The notes beneath the pieces were generated by a model. That model did not search any database. It saw nothing but the letters and a program-made list of their open reading frames with translations, and was not told where the DNA came from. A stretch of DNA of 22,119 nucleotides from the NCBI GenBank assembly GCA_039190895.1, contig JBCCXY010000058.1:1-22119 (forward strand). Direction: 5' to 3'. The translations under genes were made by a program, and so were the position numbers. Origin of the DNA: Ovoidimarina sp039190895 (GTDB taxonomy: Bacteria > Pseudomonadota > Alphaproteobacteria > Rhodobacterales > Rhodobacteraceae). Positions within the stretch are counted from its first letter, which is position 1. Every line of letters starts with the position of its first letter. This document shows, in pieces, positions 6,143 to 13,236 of the stretch.

Positions 6143-8686
6143 TCACACTAAGGCGTCATTGGTTCGGTCTGCAATGGCCAATCGAGCGGCCGCGAGCCGC
6201 GCCACGGGGACCCGGTATGGCGAACAGGAGACATAGTCGAACCCAACAGCGCGGCAGAAGGCGATGCTGTCGGGATCGCCAGCATGCTCTCCACAGATGG
6301 ACAGCACGATGTCGGGGCGCGAGGTTCGCCCGCGCTCTGCGCCGATCTTCAGAAGCTCTCCCACGCCCACGATGTCGAGGCGGTGGAATGGGTCTTCGGA
6401 GAACACGCCCTGATTGACGTAGGCGTTCATGAACCGGCTCGCATCATCGCGGGACAGTCCATAGGCCATCTGCGTCAGGTCGTTTGTGCCGAAGCTGAGG
6501 AAGGCGGATTGGCTCGCGATGTCGTCCGCCCGCAGGGCGGCGCGGGGCGTTTCGACCATGACGCCGACCTTGTAGTCGAAGTCAGCGCCCGTCTCGGTGC
6601 GCACGGCGGCGGCGACCGCGTCGATGCGGGTCTTCACCATCTCGACCTCGCGCTTCACCGACACAAGCGGGATCATGATCTCGGGCGCCGTCGGGGCCCC
6701 GCTGCGATGGCTCTCGACCGTCGCCTCGAAGATGGCACGGGCCTGCATTTCGTAGATTTCGGGGATTGAGATGCCAAGCCGCACCCCGCGCATGCCCAGC
6801 ATCGGGTTGAATTCGGCCAGCGCCTCGACCCGGCTGGTGACGGTCGCAATCGGCAGGTCAAGCGCTTCGGCAAGCTCGCGCAACGCCTCGCGGCCCGTCG
6901 GTAGGAACTCGTGCAGGGGCGGATCCAGCAGGCGAATACAGACGGGCTGGCCGCGCATGATGTCGAAGAGCGTAATGAAATCAGCGCGTTGCATGGGAAG
7001 AAGCCGGTCGAGCACGGCCGAGCGATCCTCGGCCTTGTCGGCAAAGATCATCTCTCGCATGACGATCAGGCGCTCTTCGTCGAAGAACATATGCTCGGTC
7101 CGGCACAGGCCGATGCCCCCGGCGTTGAACATCTGCGCGGTGCGGGCCTCGGCCGGGGTGTCTGCATTGGCGCGAATACCGATGTCGCGAACGGTATCGG
7201 CCCAGCCAAGCAGCGTCTGGAACGCGCCGTTGATAGCGGGTTCGTAGAGCTCAACCTCACCCGCAAGCGCCTCCCCGCGGGAGCCGTCGAGCGTGATCAT
7301 GTCGCCTTCGCGCAGGGTGCGACCGTCCTCGGTGGTCAGAGTCTTCTCGCGGCGGTCAAGCTTGATGCCGATTGCGCCGACGACGCAGGGCACGCCAAGG
7401 CCGCGCGCGATGACGGCGGCGTGGCTGGTCATGCCGCCGCGCATCGTCAGCACGCCGGAGGCGGCGTGCATGCCGCGCACGTCCTCGGGCAGAGTTTCAC
7501 GGCGGACGAGGATGCAGGGCTCTTCCCGCGCGGCGCTTTGCTGGGCGGCGCGGGACGAGAACACGATGCGCCCGGTGGCGGCGCCGGGACTGGCGGCTAT
7601 GCCGCGCATCAGGACGTCGCGCCGTGCGTCGGGGTGCACCTGGCGGTGCAGAAGCTCGTTGAGGGCGGTCGGCTCGATCCGCATAACCGCCTCATCTTTC
7701 GAGATAATCTGGTCCTCGGCGAGTGCGACGGCGATGGCCACGTCGGCGCGTGACGTGCGCTGAACGCGGACCGCGTCGAGGACGCGCAACGCGCCGGCCT
7801 GCACGGTGAATTCAATCGACATTTCTTCGCGCAGGCGGGTTCGGCAGGTCTCACCATGGGCGCAGAGTTCGGCGAAGATGGCGGGCTCGCGTTCTTCCAG
7901 CGAGGGGCCGCGGGGGTCTTTCGTCAGGAACAGGGCGCCCTCGGCGCGTTGCAGGGCGTCCCGGCCCTGGCTTTGGCTCAAGTACCGCCCCTTGATCTGC
8001 AGTGTTCCGGTGTTGGGATCGACGAACTGGATGACGCCAGAGCCGGATTCTGCCGGGCCGACGCCAAGCGCCATCTGCTGGACGACAAGGCCCAGGCCCG
8101 CATCCGCCGGGGCACCTTTGGCCTGCCTCAGGAGGCGAGCCGTCGTGCTTTCCCAAGCCTTTGACATCGAACGCAAAACTTCGGCGAGCTGGCGTTCCGG
8201 GTCCTCTGGGAAGGGCTCATCCGTTTCCGCCATATACGCATCCTGCAGATCGCGGAGGCTGTCTTCGGCGTGGAACAATTCGGGGTCGAGGCGTGAGACA
8301 TCGACGGCATATGACGTCACAAAACGGCGATACAATGCATCTGCAGCATCGGGGCCGAGCAGGTTCGAGATCTCGGCATGGCGCCGCGTCGTCATGCCGA
8401 TGTTGAGGATCGCCCCGGGTCCGCCCCAATCCGACACCAGACTGGAAGGGCGAACAGACAGGAGGGCGTTGTCGTCGAACAGGTCGAGAATACCCTTGAT
8501 ATCAGGGAGTTGCCCGGTCGCGATGGCGCGGATCGTGGCGAAGGACAAGGCGACTGTCTTGGGGACCGGCATGTCGAGCCGGATCAGCCGCTGGAGGCAT
8601 TTCGCGCGACCGCCGTGCATTTCACGCGAGATCGGCGCCGTTGGCGTAATCTCGGTAAATGGTTCGATTTCAATGAGTTTCTGCAC
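6143..8686 (-). CDS. ppdK: Pyruvate phosphate dikinase-like PEP-binding protein
   Basis: PPDK interconverts pyruvate, ATP and Pi with PEP, AMP and PPi through a swivelling phosphohistidine domain. The central domain is intact: GVLTMRGGMTSHAAVIARG with the expected phospho-His at 422. So is the C-terminal PEP/pyruvate barrel: GTNDLTQMAYGLSRDD, ICGEHAGDP and the YVSCSPYRVP motif with Cys near 821. The N-terminal ATP-grasp half is strongly diverged. By eye, the canonical GGKGANL is HGGRAKCL, the MPGMMDT loop reads WGGPGAILN, and DIEFT...LQTRNGKR reads SIEFT...LDAVRVQR, so several ATP ligands look replaced. The start is set at GTG 8686 with AAGGAG 10 bases upstream; ATG 8713 lacks such a site. 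Length is 847 residues. PPDK function is therefore likely by ancestry but not assured. Confidence 0.85.
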   Translation of the reverse strand: MQKLIEIEPFTEITPTAPISREMHGGRAKCLQRLIRLDMPVPKTVALSFATIRAIATGQLPDIKGILDLFDDNALLSVRPSSLVSDWGGPGAILNIGMTTRRHAEISNLLGPDAADALYRRFVTSYAVDVSRLDPELFHAEDSLRDLQDAYMAETDEPFPEDPERQLAEVLRSMSKAWESTTARLLRQAKGAPADAGLGLVVQQMALGVGPAESGSGVIQFVDPNTGTLQIKGRYLSQSQGRDALQRAEGALFLTKDPRGPSLEEREPAIFAELCAHGETCRTRLREEMSIEFTVQAGALRVLDAVRVQRTSRADVAIAVALAEDQIISKDEAVMRIEPTALNELLHRQVHPDARRDVLMRGIAASPGAATGRIVFSSRAAQQSAAREEPCILVRRETLPEDVRGMHAASGVLTMRGGMTSHAAVIARGLGVPCVVGAIGIKLDRREKTLTTEDGRTLREGDMITLDGSRGEALAGEVELYEPAINGAFQTLLGWADTVRDIGIRANADTPAEARTAQMFNAGGIGLCRTEHMFFDEERLIVMREMIFADKAEDRSAVLDRLLPMQRADFITLFDIMRGQPVCIRLLDPPLHEFLPTGREALRELAEALDLPIATVTSRVEALAEFNPMLGMRGVRLGISIPEIYEMQARAIFEATVESHRSGAPTAPEIMIPLVSVKREVEMVKTRIDAVAAAVRTETGADFDYKVGVMVETPRAALRADDIASQSAFLSFGTNDLTQMAYGLSRDDASRFMNAYVNQGVFSEDPFHRLDIVGVGELLKIGAERGRTSRPDIVLSICGEHAGDPDSIAFCRAVGFDYVSCSPYRVPVARLAAARLAIADRTNDALV

Positions 8687-8696
8687 TGCGGCGCGA

Positions 8697-8702
8697 CTCC
8701 TT
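8697..8702 (-). promoter_or_regulatory. Ribosome binding site deciding the PPDK-like start
   Basis: AAGGAG on the minus strand, 10 bases before GTG 8686. It lies downstream of the alternative ATG at 8713, which has no Shine-Dalgarno-like sequence before it. Confidence 0.55.
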
Positions 8703-8745
8703 CTGCGCAGCATAGGTTGCGGTGTCAACTTTACAAGAATCAGTG

Positions 8746-8760
8746 GTAACGGAGTGTTAC
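8746..8760. promoter_or_regulatory. Dyad GTAAC-N5-GTTAC upstream of the PPDK-like gene
   Basis: A short perfect dyad with a 5-base spacer in the glyS/PPDK-like intergenic region, about 60 bases before the PPDK-like start. The size and form resemble an operator half-site pair, but no regulator can be named, and a 5+5 dyad could arise by chance. Confidence 0.25.
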
Positions 8761-8801
8761 AGTTGGTGGAAATTCGCGACATTGAGGCCGCGATTGGGCG
8801 A

Positions 8802-8840
8802 TCGGTATAACGTCGGTATTTTGTCGGTATCGCGTCGGTG
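8802..8840 (-). repeat. Four ACCGAC direct repeats with an exact 11-bp period
   Basis: On the minus strand the hexamer ACCGA(C/T) occurs four times, each separated by 5 bases: three ACCGAC, then one ACCGAT. On the + strand the copies begin at 8802, 8813, 8824 and 8835 as TCGGTA, TCGGTA, TCGGTA and TCGGTG. The inner copies are preceded by AT (ATACCGA). The period of 11 places every copy on about the same helix face. The array starts just after the glyS stop and lies 116-154 bases upstream of the PPDK-like start, which suggests a protein-binding array controlling that gene. Confidence 0.6.
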
Positions 8841-8846
8841 CCCGCG

Positions 8847-10988
8847 TCAGCCCTCAATTCGGCGGAGGTCGGCAACTTGCAGGCACACTTCGCGGATGCG
8901 GTGCAGCAGGTTGAGGCGGTTGCGGCGCAGGATCTGGTTGTCGGCGTTGATCTGGACGGCATCGAAAAACGCGTCGATGGGCACGCGCAGGGTGGCCATG
9001 GCGTGCATGGCGGTCTCGAAATCCTCGGCCTCCATCGCCGGTTTGATCTTTGCCTCGGCGGTATCGAGCGCGGCGAAGAGCGCGCGTTCCTCGTCGGTCT
9101 CGGCAAGCTTGGGGTCGGGGCCGTAGGAGTATTCGACCCCGTCCTTTTCCTCGGCCTGCGTGAGCAGGTTGTTCGCGCGCTTGAAGCCCTGGATGAGGGT
9201 CTCACCGTCTTCGGTGTTCATTATCGTTTGCAGCGCGCGGGCGCGTTTGACGAGGAGCGTCAGGTCGTCGGCGCCCGGCATTGCGAGGACGGCGTCGATG
9301 ACATCGTGCCGGGTGCCCTCGTCGCGCAGGTGAACCTTGAGGCGGTCGTGGAGGAAGGCGAGGAGGTCATCCACCTTTCCCCTAACTTCGGCTTGCCACT
9401 TGCTTGATGCCTCGTCGTCATCGTTCACGCCACGAGCTACCTCTTGGCGCCTCACGAGCTGCGTATGGTCGAACAATACTTCTTCGTAGAACATTTCAAA
9501 CTCGATCGCATTGTCGAGAATGAGGCGGATCACACCTAGTGCCGCACGCCGCAGCGCGAACGGGTCCTTCGAGCCCGTTGGCTTCTCATGAATCGCCCAA
9601 AACCCCGTCAGCGTGTCGATCTTGTCAGCAAGCGCCACGACCACCGAAACCGGCGCGGTCGGCACATCATCCGAAGGCCCCAGCGGCGAGTAGTGGTCGC
9701 GGGCGGCGTCGGCGATGTCGTCTGATAGACCAGCGGCTTTGACGTAGTAGCTGCCCATGATGCCTTGGAGTTCGGGGAACTCGTAGACCATTTCGGACGA
9801 CAGGTCGGCCTTGGCGATGCGGGCGGCTTGCTCGGCGGCGCCTGAGTCGGCACCGACGGCGGTGGCGAGTTCGCGGGCCAGCGCGGCGATGCGGTCGATG
9901 CGTTCGGCCTGGGTGCCGAGTTTGGCGTGGAAAGTGACGTTGGCGAGGGGGGCGGCCATGCCCTCCAGTCCCTCGCGCTCAACGGTGCGGAGGTCGTTTT
10001 CCCAAAAGAACTTGGCGTCTGACAGGCGCGCGGCGAGGACCTTTTGGTTGCCCGCAAGGATCGTGGCGCCGTCATCGGCGGTCTCGTTATTGGCGACGGT
10101 TACGAATTTCTCGATCCGGCCCGTCTTGGGGTTTCGGACGGAGAAGAACTTCTGATGCTCTTTCATCGAGGTTTGAAGGACCTCGGGCGGCAGATCGAGG
10201 AAGTCGGCGCCGATGTCACCCATCAGGACGACCGGCCATTCGACGAGGCCCGCGACTTCGGCCAACAGGCCCTTGTCTTCGACGACTTCGAGGCCCTGCG
10301 CGAAGGCGGCGCTGGTGGCGTCGTGCCAGATGGCCTCGGCGCGTTCCTCGGGGTTCAGGATGACGCCGCCGCGTTTCAGTTTGGCGGTGTAGTCCTCGAA
10401 GCTGGTCACGGGGAAGTAATCTGGCGCGGTCTGGCGGTGGCCGACGGTTTTGTCGGAGGCGGTGATCCCGGCGATCTCGAACGGGATGACCTCGGCCCCG
10501 TCTTCGGCGGTGAGGATCGCGAGGATTGAGCGGAGGGGGCGGACCCAGCGCAGGTCGCCCGAGCCCCAGCGCATGGATTTGGGCCAGGGGAAGGTGCGGA
10601 TGGTTGCGTCGAGCGCTTCGGCCACGATCTCGGATGCGGGGCGGCCCGGTTTTTCGATGACGGCGAAGTAGACTTGGCCCTTTTTGTCGTCGCGGATTTC
10701 AAGCTGGTCCTTGGTCAGGCCAGTCGAGCGAAGGAAGCCTTCGAGCGCTTTTTCGGGGGCGTCTGTGCGGGGGCCCTTGCGTTCTTCGCGTGTGGGCTGG
10801 CTTTCGGCCGTCAGCCCTTCTACAGCGAGTGTCAGGCGGCGAGGGGTGGCGAAGGCGGCGGCGCCGGCGTAGGTCAGGCCCGCCTCGACGAGGGCGTCGG
10901 TCATCAGGCGCTTGAGGTCGTCGGACGCTTTGCGCTGCATCCGGGCGGGGATTTCCTCGGACCTGAGTTCTATGAGGAGGTCTGGCAT
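8847..10988 (-). CDS. glyS: Glycyl-tRNA synthetase beta subunit
   Basis: GlyS is the large subunit of the bacterial alpha2beta2 glycyl-tRNA synthetase, which binds tRNA(Gly) while GlyQ forms the aminoacylation site. The 713-residue length fits. Recognisable segments are the N-terminal MPDLLIELRSEEIPARMQ, FATPRRLTLAVEGL, GPRTDAPEKALEGFLRSTGL and SMKEHQKFFSV, then the HD-like middle domain, and GFWAIHEKPTGSKDPFALRR leading into the C-terminal anticodon-binding domain. AAGGA precedes the ATG at a suitable distance. It is on the same strand as glyQ, but the two are separated by about 3.2 kb holding a DUF6446 gene and an opposite-strand insert; usually these genes are close together. Confidence 0.97.
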   Translation of the reverse strand: MPDLLIELRSEEIPARMQRKASDDLKRLMTDALVEAGLTYAGAAAFATPRRLTLAVEGLTAESQPTREERKGPRTDAPEKALEGFLRSTGLTKDQLEIRDDKKGQVYFAVIEKPGRPASEIVAEALDATIRTFPWPKSMRWGSGDLRWVRPLRSILAILTAEDGAEVIPFEIAGITASDKTVGHRQTAPDYFPVTSFEDYTAKLKRGGVILNPEERAEAIWHDATSAAFAQGLEVVEDKGLLAEVAGLVEWPVVLMGDIGADFLDLPPEVLQTSMKEHQKFFSVRNPKTGRIEKFVTVANNETADDGATILAGNQKVLAARLSDAKFFWENDLRTVEREGLEGMAAPLANVTFHAKLGTQAERIDRIAALARELATAVGADSGAAEQAARIAKADLSSEMVYEFPELQGIMGSYYVKAAGLSDDIADAARDHYSPLGPSDDVPTAPVSVVVALADKIDTLTGFWAIHEKPTGSKDPFALRRAALGVIRLILDNAIEFEMFYEEVLFDHTQLVRRQEVARGVNDDDEASSKWQAEVRGKVDDLLAFLHDRLKVHLRDEGTRHDVIDAVLAMPGADDLTLLVKRARALQTIMNTEDGETLIQGFKRANNLLTQAEEKDGVEYSYGPDPKLAETDEERALFAALDTAEAKIKPAMEAEDFETAMHAMATLRVPIDAFFDAVQINADNQILRRNRLNLLHRIREVCLQVADLRRIEG

Positions 10989-11150
10989 TGTGGGTCCTTC
11001 GACGGGTCGCGGGACGTCCTACTGCTGACCGGGAGGGGGTGCAACGGGCGGTTCGGCGGTTGCCTCGTTACAATCGAAACACCGGCGGACATGACGCTGA
11101 TACGTGGGCGATGGATTTAGCCCGAGTGCTATTGTTTCAGGAGATACGTC

Positions 11151-11240
11151 ATGCATTCATCAATGATCTTGTTTCGCAGCGAACTGAACCGCCAGGTGCC
11201 TGGGAAGGAACGGCGCAAGATCGCGGGCTACATTGTCTGA
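11151..11240 (+). CDS. Possible small protein of 29 residues
   Basis: In the 276-base gap between glyS and the DUF6446 gene, a short open frame on the opposite strand begins ATG CAT TCA and ends GTC TGA. An AGGAG sequence stands 7 bases before the ATG, a near-ideal ribosome binding site. The peptide is basic (about 6 Lys/Arg) with no membrane segment. I do not recognise it. It could equally be a chance frame; conservation in related genomes would decide. The rest of this gap shows nothing recognisable. Confidence 0.25.
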   Translation: MHSSMILFRSELNRQVPGKERRKIAGYIV

Positions 11241-11264
11241 CTTGGCGACAGGCGAGCCCTGGAG

Positions 11265-11759
11265 TTAGTCTGGCGGGGGCGGGCAACCCTCGGGTGGAGG
11301 CTTGCCCTCGAAAAGCTCACGCCCGCATTCGTTGATCTGGTGCCACGCGACCCCGCGGCCGTCGGGGTAGACCGCCAGGACGCGGTCGATGCCGTATTTG
11401 ATATTGCGGGTGCCCATCAGCGCTGTTGCGGCGCCGGTTTCGAGGTCGGTGACGATCTGGCCGGTGTTGAAGCAGTCGAACCAGCCCGGGGTGACGAGGG
11501 GGGTCGGGTTGGGGTGCGGGTCTGCGACGGGGACGTCATCAACAGTGAAGCAGGCCCGGAAGCGGATGGGGGAGCTTTCGGAGGTGATGGCGTCGATTTG
11601 CGTGGTCGGCAGGGGGCGTTCGGTGCCGCCTTCGGTGATTGTCAGGTCGATGGAGTCGACGCGGTCGTAGAAGGCGTAGAGTTGGAGCCACCACATGGCG
11701 ACGCCGCCTGCGAGGGCGGCGAGCAGGATCAGGACGACGACGACGCGACCGGTCATCAT
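11265..11759 (-). CDS. DUF6446 family membrane-anchored protein
   Basis: A 164-residue protein of unknown function that I associate with the DUF6446 family found beside glyS in Rhodobacteraceae. Residues about 4-26 are a hydrophobic segment (VVVVLILLAALAGGVAMWWL), probably an uncleaved N-terminal anchor with the rest in the periplasm. Four cysteines (in RACF, FDCF, NECG and GCPP) in the exported part could form disulfides. The C-terminal end is proline-rich. The start could be either of two adjacent ATG codons, 11759 or 11756. The gene lies between glyQ and glyS on their strand, and no role in tRNA charging is implied by its sequence. Confidence 0.8.
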   Translation of the reverse strand: MMTGRVVVVLILLAALAGGVAMWWLQLYAFYDRVDSIDLTITEGGTERPLPTTQIDAITSESSPIRFRACFTVDDVPVADPHPNPTPLVTPGWFDCFNTGQIVTDLETGAATALMGTRNIKYGIDRVLAVYPDGRGVAWHQINECGRELFEGKPPPEGCPPPPD

Positions 11760-11900
11760 GACACCCCGTGCCGCTGGCGGGTTTTGAATTGGCTCATCGA
11801 AGTCTGCCTTGGCGCTACGCCCCGAAGCATCGGCGGCGCGCGTCTTTTATGCGTGCTCCGAGAGACCCGCAACGTCTTGCTTGTCCACGAGGTACTGGGT

Positions 11901-11918
11901 TGCGCTCGCGTGAGCGCA
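11901..11918. repeat. Inverted repeat TGCGCTC/GAGCGCA
   Basis: A perfect 7-bp stem with a 4-base loop in the 206-base leader between the divergent DUF6446 gene and the sulfotransferase-like gene, about 50 bases before the latter's start. It may be a regulatory hairpin or an operator. I see no gene in 11760-11955. Confidence 0.3.
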
Positions 11919-11955
11919 GATGCTTGTTTGGACGTCGACGGACCGTTTTGGTTTC

Positions 11956-11960
11956 GGAGG
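11956..11960 (+). promoter_or_regulatory. Ribosome binding site deciding the sulfotransferase-like start
   Basis: GGAGG lies 5 bases before GTG 11966. The longer in-frame reading back to 11768 has an Arg-rich, non-protein-like composition, so translation most likely begins here. Confidence 0.7.
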
Positions 11961-11965
11961 GTGCA

Positions 11966-12991
11966 GTGAGGGTCTTCAAGAGAGGTGGCGACGCGCCCTG
12001 CTATGTCCAGATTTATGGGGAGCGGAACAGCGGGACGACCTATCTGAGCAAGCTGATCCAGGACAACATGCGCGTGTCGAAGAACCTGCTTGGGTTGGCG
12101 AAAAGCGAAGCGACCCCGCTGGGGCACGACGTGTTTGGCTACAAGCACTGGTTTCCCGTTTGGGAGAAGCTGGCCGATCCGCGACAGGCGGAGACGCTGT
12201 TTCTGGTGATTTACCGGAACCCGTACACGTGGATCCGGGCGATGATGGACAAGCCCTATGCCTTGTCACGGTCGTTGTCCGGGCGGACGATTGCTGACCT
12301 GCCTGCGATTAAATTGGCGGGGCACATGAATGGCAAAGATACAAAGAATGAATTTGACCCGGTCACCGGGGAGCAGCTTACGATTTTTGAACTTCGTGAA
12401 AAAAAGATTGAGTATTGGGAGGAATTGAAATCCAGGGTCGCGAATGTGGCTTATGTCAATTACGAGGATTTGCTTGAGAATCCGCCCGGAGTTGTCGAGG
12501 GGTTGGCGGACCGATTTCCCGGGTTGTTTTCCCAGCCGCTATCGCTGGATCGTAAGCCGTTTCGTGAGCAGTTGGAGGAGTTCAAGTCTCCCGTAGAGTT
12601 GGCGGATGCTGAGCGGGATGCGATTGAGTCGGCAATTCATTGGGATTCTGAGAGGGCGATTGGGTATCGCAAGGGTGAGTATTCAGTCGTTACGGAGTCC
12701 AGTGTCCCCTTCGTTATTCTGCATGGCGGTTCATCCGTTGGGAAATCCTATTCAATGAAGCAGGCGGCGCTGAGTTTCCAGGGTGCTGTGGGCCTTGAGA
12801 TGGATGATTGCAAATACTGGGAGGAGTACGAGCCGGTTTTTGATCTGGATTTGCTACGCCGTGTAATTCCGAGTGCAACGGAGCGTGATCTTTCAGAGCT
12901 GATGGATTTGGTTGACACCCGAAAACTCAGCGCTGTGTACACTATCTTATTTCGCGGCTGGGTGTCGTTGAAAATTCTACGCGGGCCGTGA
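11966..12991 (+). CDS. Sulfotransferase-like protein fused to a P-loop kinase-like domain (frameshifted)
   Basis: A 341-residue product. Residues 12-235 resemble PAPS-dependent sulfotransferases. The 5'-phosphosulfate-binding loop reads ERNSGTTYL (19-27), where cytosolic enzymes have PKSGTTWL, and the 3'-phosphate segment reads LFLVIYRNPYTWI (78-90) with the expected Arg-Asn-Pro. Acceptor is unknown. From about 246 a second domain begins with a Walker A motif, GGSSVGKS (254-261), and an Asp-Asp pair (280-281), as in small-molecule kinases. The frame then ends abruptly in LFRGWVSLKILRGP. The kinase continues in another frame (see 12988-13185), so a one-base loss somewhere in 12916-12988 has truncated it. 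GC content falls visibly around 12310-12900 compared with the flanks, suggesting transfer. A second sulfotransferase-like copy follows. Confidence 0.7.
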   Translation: MRVFKRGGDAPCYVQIYGERNSGTTYLSKLIQDNMRVSKNLLGLAKSEATPLGHDVFGYKHWFPVWEKLADPRQAETLFLVIYRNPYTWIRAMMDKPYALSRSLSGRTIADLPAIKLAGHMNGKDTKNEFDPVTGEQLTIFELREKKIEYWEELKSRVANVAYVNYEDLLENPPGVVEGLADRFPGLFSQPLSLDRKPFREQLEEFKSPVELADAERDAIESAIHWDSERAIGYRKGEYSVVTESSVPFVILHGGSSVGKSYSMKQAALSFQGAVGLEMDDCKYWEEYEPVFDLDLLRRVIPSATERDLSELMDLVDTRKLSAVYTILFRGWVSLKILRGP

Positions 12992-13185
12992 TCGCCACGT
13001 GTGGCGCTCTGCCGGACCCGGCGATTCCGGGTGAGCCCTCGGTCTATGAGTGGTTGCAGCGGCGTCTGCCTGTGCGGTTTCACCATGTGTTAATCGACAT
13101 CCCGCGCGATACGCATGTTGATCGGATACGGCAGCGGGGGCGTTCGCATCTTGAGTCGAAGATACTGACGCATAACGCGAAATAG
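12988..13185 (+). pseudogene. C-terminal part of the P-loop kinase-like domain, out of frame
   Basis: This frame is open from 12916 and reads SRLGVVENSTRAVIATCGAL, then PSVYEWLQRRL, VLIDIPRDTHVDRIRQRGR and ILTHNAK before TAG at 13183. The buried strand RAVIATCG and the RIRQRGR segment (LID-like arginines) are what should follow the Walker A half in the preceding gene. No credible start or ribosome binding site exists for it alone. After the TAG the same frame stays open, with 17 kinase-tail-like codons (KRAFHDAVVADH) running straight into the next reading frame. Confidence 0.6.
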
Positions 13186-13236
13186 ACCTCGAAGCGGGCC
13201 TTTCATGACGCGGTTGTTGCGGATCACGCGGGGGTC

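Noticed and set aside
7806..8810. 334-codon + strand frame antisense to the PPDK-like gene
   Set aside because: Arg/Ser-rich shadow of a gene with clear domain motifs.
8687..9205. N-terminal extension of the PPDK-like frame into glyS
   Set aside because: The extra residues are Arg/Pro/Ser-rich and overlap the well-conserved C-terminal region of GlyS; a GTG with AAGGAG at 8686 is a better start.
11768..11965. Upstream extension of the first sulfotransferase-like frame
   Set aside because: Composition is Arg-rich and unlike a protein, and a GGAGG site properly spaced before GTG 11966 marks the start.
12943..12990. Programmed -1 frameshift at CTTATTT or GAAAAT joining the kinase halves
   Set aside because: Neither fits the X-XXY-YYZ slippery pattern in the needed frame, and a second lesion (amber) follows, so decay or sequence error is simpler.
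12700..13185. Naming the kinase-like domain APS kinase
   Set aside because: Walker A is present, but the other APS kinase signature segments were not recognised; the link to PAPS supply is only a hypothesis.
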